From Azorhizobium oxalatiphilum (GTDB taxonomy: Bacteria > Pseudomonadota > Alphaproteobacteria > Rhizobiales > Xanthobacteraceae): a stretch of 64,000 nt of DNA. Position numbers and translations under genes: made by a program. The stretch covers positions 62,001-126,000 of the forward strand of contig NZ_BMCT01000007.1 in the NCBI RefSeq assembly GCF_014635325.1. The letters are read 5' to 3'. Every line of letters starts with the position of its first letter. Position 1 is the stretch's first letter. Under the pieces are notes generated by a model. The model saw nothing but the letters and a program-made list of their open reading frames with translations. It made no database searches and was not told where the DNA came from. Positions 61,730-64,000 of this stretch are shown here, piece after piece.

Positions 61730-63427
61730 TCAGGTGGCGCTGATCAGGATTTCGATCAGGTTCGGCTTGCCGCTGGCGATCCCCGCCTCGATGGCGGCGG
61801 CCACGTCCGCGCCGCGCTCGATGCGCCGCGCCGGCACGCCCATGGACTGGGCGAGCGCCACATAGTCGATGGCCGGCTGGTCGAGGTCCATGGCGAGGAA
61901 GCGGTTGGTGCGGGCCGAGACGTAGTCCGCCTGCGACTTCATGAAATTCTTCAGCACGTTGTATTCGCGGTTGTTCATCACCACGAAGGTCACGGGCAGG
62001 TCCTCATGGGCGGCGGTCCACAGCGCCTGCGGGGAATACATGGCCGCGCCGTCGCCCACGAGGCAGACCACCGGCGCGCGATCGAGGCCCAGCGAGCAGC
62101 CCACCGCCGCCGGCATGCCCCAGCCGAGCCCGCCGCCGCGCAGGAACGAATACTGCGTCGGTGAGTCGGAGTTCAGGAACTTGCGCACATGGCTGGAGGT
62201 GGCGATGGCCTCGTCCACGATGGCGGTCTTCGGCCCGATGGCGCGCACCGCCTCGCGGGCGGCCACCAGCGGGCTCATGCGCGGCGCGTCCATCTCGGCG
62301 TTGGCCTGAAGGTCGAGGGCGTGGCGCTGGTCGTGGCGGGCCTGCCGGGCGGCGTCCACCAGCGCCTTGCGCGCCTCGGCCGTCGAAGCGGTGGCCTCCC
62401 GCAGATGGGGCATGAGGGCGCGCAGCGAGAGGCGGATGTCGCCCACCACGGAGAGTTTGGTGAAATAGGTGCGGCCGAGGTCGCGCACGTCGGCGGAAAG
62501 CTGGAACACGTCGCAGCCCTCCGGCACTGCCGGCCCCTCGGTGTAGAGGATGGTGATCAGCGACTTGCCGCCGAGCGCGAAGATGGCGTCGTAATTGGAG
62601 AGGATGCCGGCGATGGCCTTGGCCTGCGTCGGCATGTTGCCCGCCCACAAGGGATGGGAGGTGGCAAAGGGGATGCGCGAGGGCCAGGACGAGCCATAGA
62701 CGGTGGCGCCGAGAATTTCCGCCACCTCGGCCGCTTCCGCCGCCGCTTCGCTGGCATGGATCTCGTCACCGGCGATGACCGCGATCCGGCCCGGCGCGAT
62801 GCCGGCCAGATGCGCCGCCAGCTCCGGCAGCGAGCCGGCCACCGCCTTGCGGTCGATCTGCGAGGGCGGGGCGATCTGGACGTTGGTGAACTCCTCCATC
62901 ACGTCCATGGGCAGCGACAGGAACACCGGGCCGGCGGGGGCGGCATCGGCGTCATGAAAGGCGCGGCGCACGAGGATGGGCAACTGGTCGGCGGTGGTGA
63001 CTTCCCGCGCCCATTTCACCGCCGGCTGGGCGATGCTGACGAGATCGCCGAACAGCAGCGGATCGGTGACGGTGTGGCGGGAATCCTGCTGGCCGGCAGT
63101 GACCACCAGCGGCGTCTGCGAGACGCTGGCATTGAGCAGATTGCCCATGCCGTGGCCGAGCCCGCCGGCGGTGTGCAGGTTGAGGAAGGCGGGGCGGCGG
63201 GCGGCCTGCGCATAGCCATCCGCCATGGCCACCACGGAGGCTTCCTGAAGCGCCAGAATGTATTTGAGGGACGGCGCATCGAGCAGCGCATCCATGAGCG
63301 GCAGCTCGGTGGTGCCGGGATTGCCGAAGATATACGCCACCTTCTCGCTGGCGAGGATCTCCAGCAGCACATCCGCGCCGCGCCGCGCGCTCATGTCGTC
63401 GGTCTTGCAGAACATTCGGGTGGTCAT
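61730..63427 (-). CDS. Thiamine-diphosphate enzyme, benzoylformate decarboxylase-like
   Basis: This 565-residue ThDP enzyme has the start FGNPGTTELPLMDAL, the cofactor-activating glutamate E62 in YILALQEASVVAMADGYA, and a catalytic-type H85 in LNLHTAGG. The C-terminal ThDP/Mg motif is GDGAAMYSPQALW to NNREYN. These match benzoylformate decarboxylase (MdlC) closely, with Ser26 replaced by Thr. Likely it decarboxylates an aromatic or branched 2-oxo acid. It starts at 63427, divergent from an Lrp-type regulator. Acetolactate-synthase-like activity cannot be excluded. Confidence 0.85.
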   Translation of the reverse strand: MTTRMFCKTDDMSARRGADVLLEILASEKVAYIFGNPGTTELPLMDALLDAPSLKYILALQEASVVAMADGYAQAARRPAFLNLHTAGGLGHGMGNLLNASVSQTPLVVTAGQQDSRHTVTDPLLFGDLVSIAQPAVKWAREVTTADQLPILVRRAFHDADAAPAGPVFLSLPMDVMEEFTNVQIAPPSQIDRKAVAGSLPELAAHLAGIAPGRIAVIAGDEIHASEAAAEAAEVAEILGATVYGSSWPSRIPFATSHPLWAGNMPTQAKAIAGILSNYDAIFALGGKSLITILYTEGPAVPEGCDVFQLSADVRDLGRTYFTKLSVVGDIRLSLRALMPHLREATASTAEARKALVDAARQARHDQRHALDLQANAEMDAPRMSPLVAAREAVRAIGPKTAIVDEAIATSSHVRKFLNSDSPTQYSFLRGGGLGWGMPAAVGCSLGLDRAPVVCLVGDGAAMYSPQALWTAAHEDLPVTFVVMNNREYNVLKNFMKSQADYVSARTNRFLAMDLDQPAIDYVALAQSMGVPARRIERGADVAAAIEAGIASGKPNLIEILISAT

Positions 63428-63563
63428 GGGGAGGTCCTGGGTCGGTCCTGAGGACAAAAGGGGGGCGGGCGGACTGCGTCCCGCAATTATTCCCGAGGAC
63501 GGCGCTGATGTCTTTCCGACGATTCTGCTAAATAGCGCCATGTGCAGAAGGAGATCGGCATAA

Positions 63564-64000
63564 ATGGCAAAACGGCAGAATGATCATGCTGCCTCTGCGT
63601 CCCCTGACGGCAGGGTGGTGCTCGACGCCATGGACCGCAGGATCCTCTCTGCGCTGCGTGAGGACGGGCGGCTCACCATGAACGAGCTGGCGGCGAAGGT
63701 GTCGCTCTCCGCTTCGCCGTGCTGGACGCGCGTGAAGCGGCTGGAGGCATCGGGGACCATCGAGGGCTATGTGGCGGTGCTCAACCACAAGGCCATCGGC
63801 CTCGGCAATACGGTGTTCGTGGAGGTCACGCTCAACAAGCATGACGACAAGGCGCTGGCGCAGTTCGGCGAGGCGCTCCTGCGCATCCCGGAGGTTGTGG
63901 AGGCGCATCTCGTCACCGGCGACTATGACTATCTGATCAAGCTGGCGGTGGCTGGCACCGAGCATTACGAGCGTTTCCTGCGCGAGACGCTCTACAAGAT
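63564..64000 (+). CDS. Lrp/AsnC-family regulator, C-terminus cut by window edge
   Basis: The first 145 residues are visible. The HTH is LREDGRLTMNELAAKVSLSA and SASPCWTRVKRLEASGTIEG, and the RAM ligand domain starts at VFVEVTLNKHDDKAL, including VTGDYDYLIKLAV. AAGGAGA precedes the ATG. It is divergent from the ThDP decarboxylase and probably controls it in response to a related amino or oxo acid. Confidence 0.9.
   Translation, partial: MAKRQNDHAASASPDGRVVLDAMDRRILSALREDGRLTMNELAAKVSLSASPCWTRVKRLEASGTIEGYVAVLNHKAIGLGNTVFVEVTLNKHDDKALAQFGEALLRIPEVVEAHLVTGDYDYLIKLAVAGTEHYERFLRETLYK

Overview
The window is about 64 kb of GC-rich DNA (roughly two-thirds G+C by eye) from an alphaproteobacterium. 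The order Hyphomicrobiales (Rhizobiales) fits best, possibly near the Xanthobacteraceae. This rests on the rhizobial-type heme locus with an IsdG-like HmuQ, the many ABC importers each with its own regulator, the winged-helix/ATPase regulator, and the palindromic repeat families. The taxonomy is inference. There are about 58 protein genes. I see no rRNA, tRNA, transposase, prophage or CRISPR array. It reads as chromosomal catabolic and transport territory.

Layout. 1-5.6 kb: a truncated MHS-family permease divergent from an IclR regulator, an AraC regulator, and a MarR regulator divergent from a CLC chloride channel with a perfect operator-like palindrome between them. 5.8-18.5 kb: XapX protein, YtcJ-like amidohydrolase, DoxX, BdhA-type dehydrogenase, isochorismatase-family hydrolase, Tat-leader alpha/beta hydrolase, MFS-ABM fusion, a 961-residue winged-helix/ATPase regulator, an AraC-type regulator, an esterase-like protein without the usual serine, and an FmdB zinc ribbon. 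18.6-21.1 kb: an MFS carrier coupled to an unusual HdeD-like membrane protein with a papain-like C-terminal domain.

21.2-27.3 kb: LacI regulator, polar-amino-acid-type ABC importer and the 2-keto-3-deoxygalactonate genes dgoK and dgoA, probably a sugar-acid uptake and degradation unit. 27.9-36.5 kb: a guanidine assimilation operon. It starts with a clear guanidine-I (ykkC) riboswitch, followed by an ABC importer, two DUF1989 carboxyguanidine deiminase subunits, a biotin-dependent guanidine/urea carboxylase and a stand-alone C-terminal domain of allophanate hydrolase. 36.7-40.6 kb: ugpB, ugpA and ugpE for glycerol-3-phosphate uptake, without ugpC and split by an opposite-strand gene of unknown function.

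40.9-49.2 kb: a YegD-like Hsp70, a TetR regulator and a complete heme uptake module (hmuTUV, TonB-dependent receptor, hmuQ). 49.5-53 kb: periplasmic asparaginase, a 38-residue membrane peptide, an SDR lacking the classical Tyr/Lys, and a methyltransferase. 53-60.6 kb: a coherent uncharacterised catabolic cluster with GntR regulator, ATZ/TRZ-type amidohydrolase, SsuABC/TauABC-like importer, arylmalonate-decarboxylase-like enzyme, NAD-dependent epimerase/dehydrogenase and SDR. 60.6-64 kb: a 51-residue membrane protein, a membrane-anchored nucleoside deoxyribosyltransferase-like protein, and a benzoylformate-decarboxylase-like enzyme divergent from an Lrp/AsnC regulator cut by the window end.

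Gene-free stretches hold two families of paired inverted palindromes, at four and three loci. At three of these loci a third element with short AAGTCGG/CCGACTT hairpins sits in the loop of the host palindrome.
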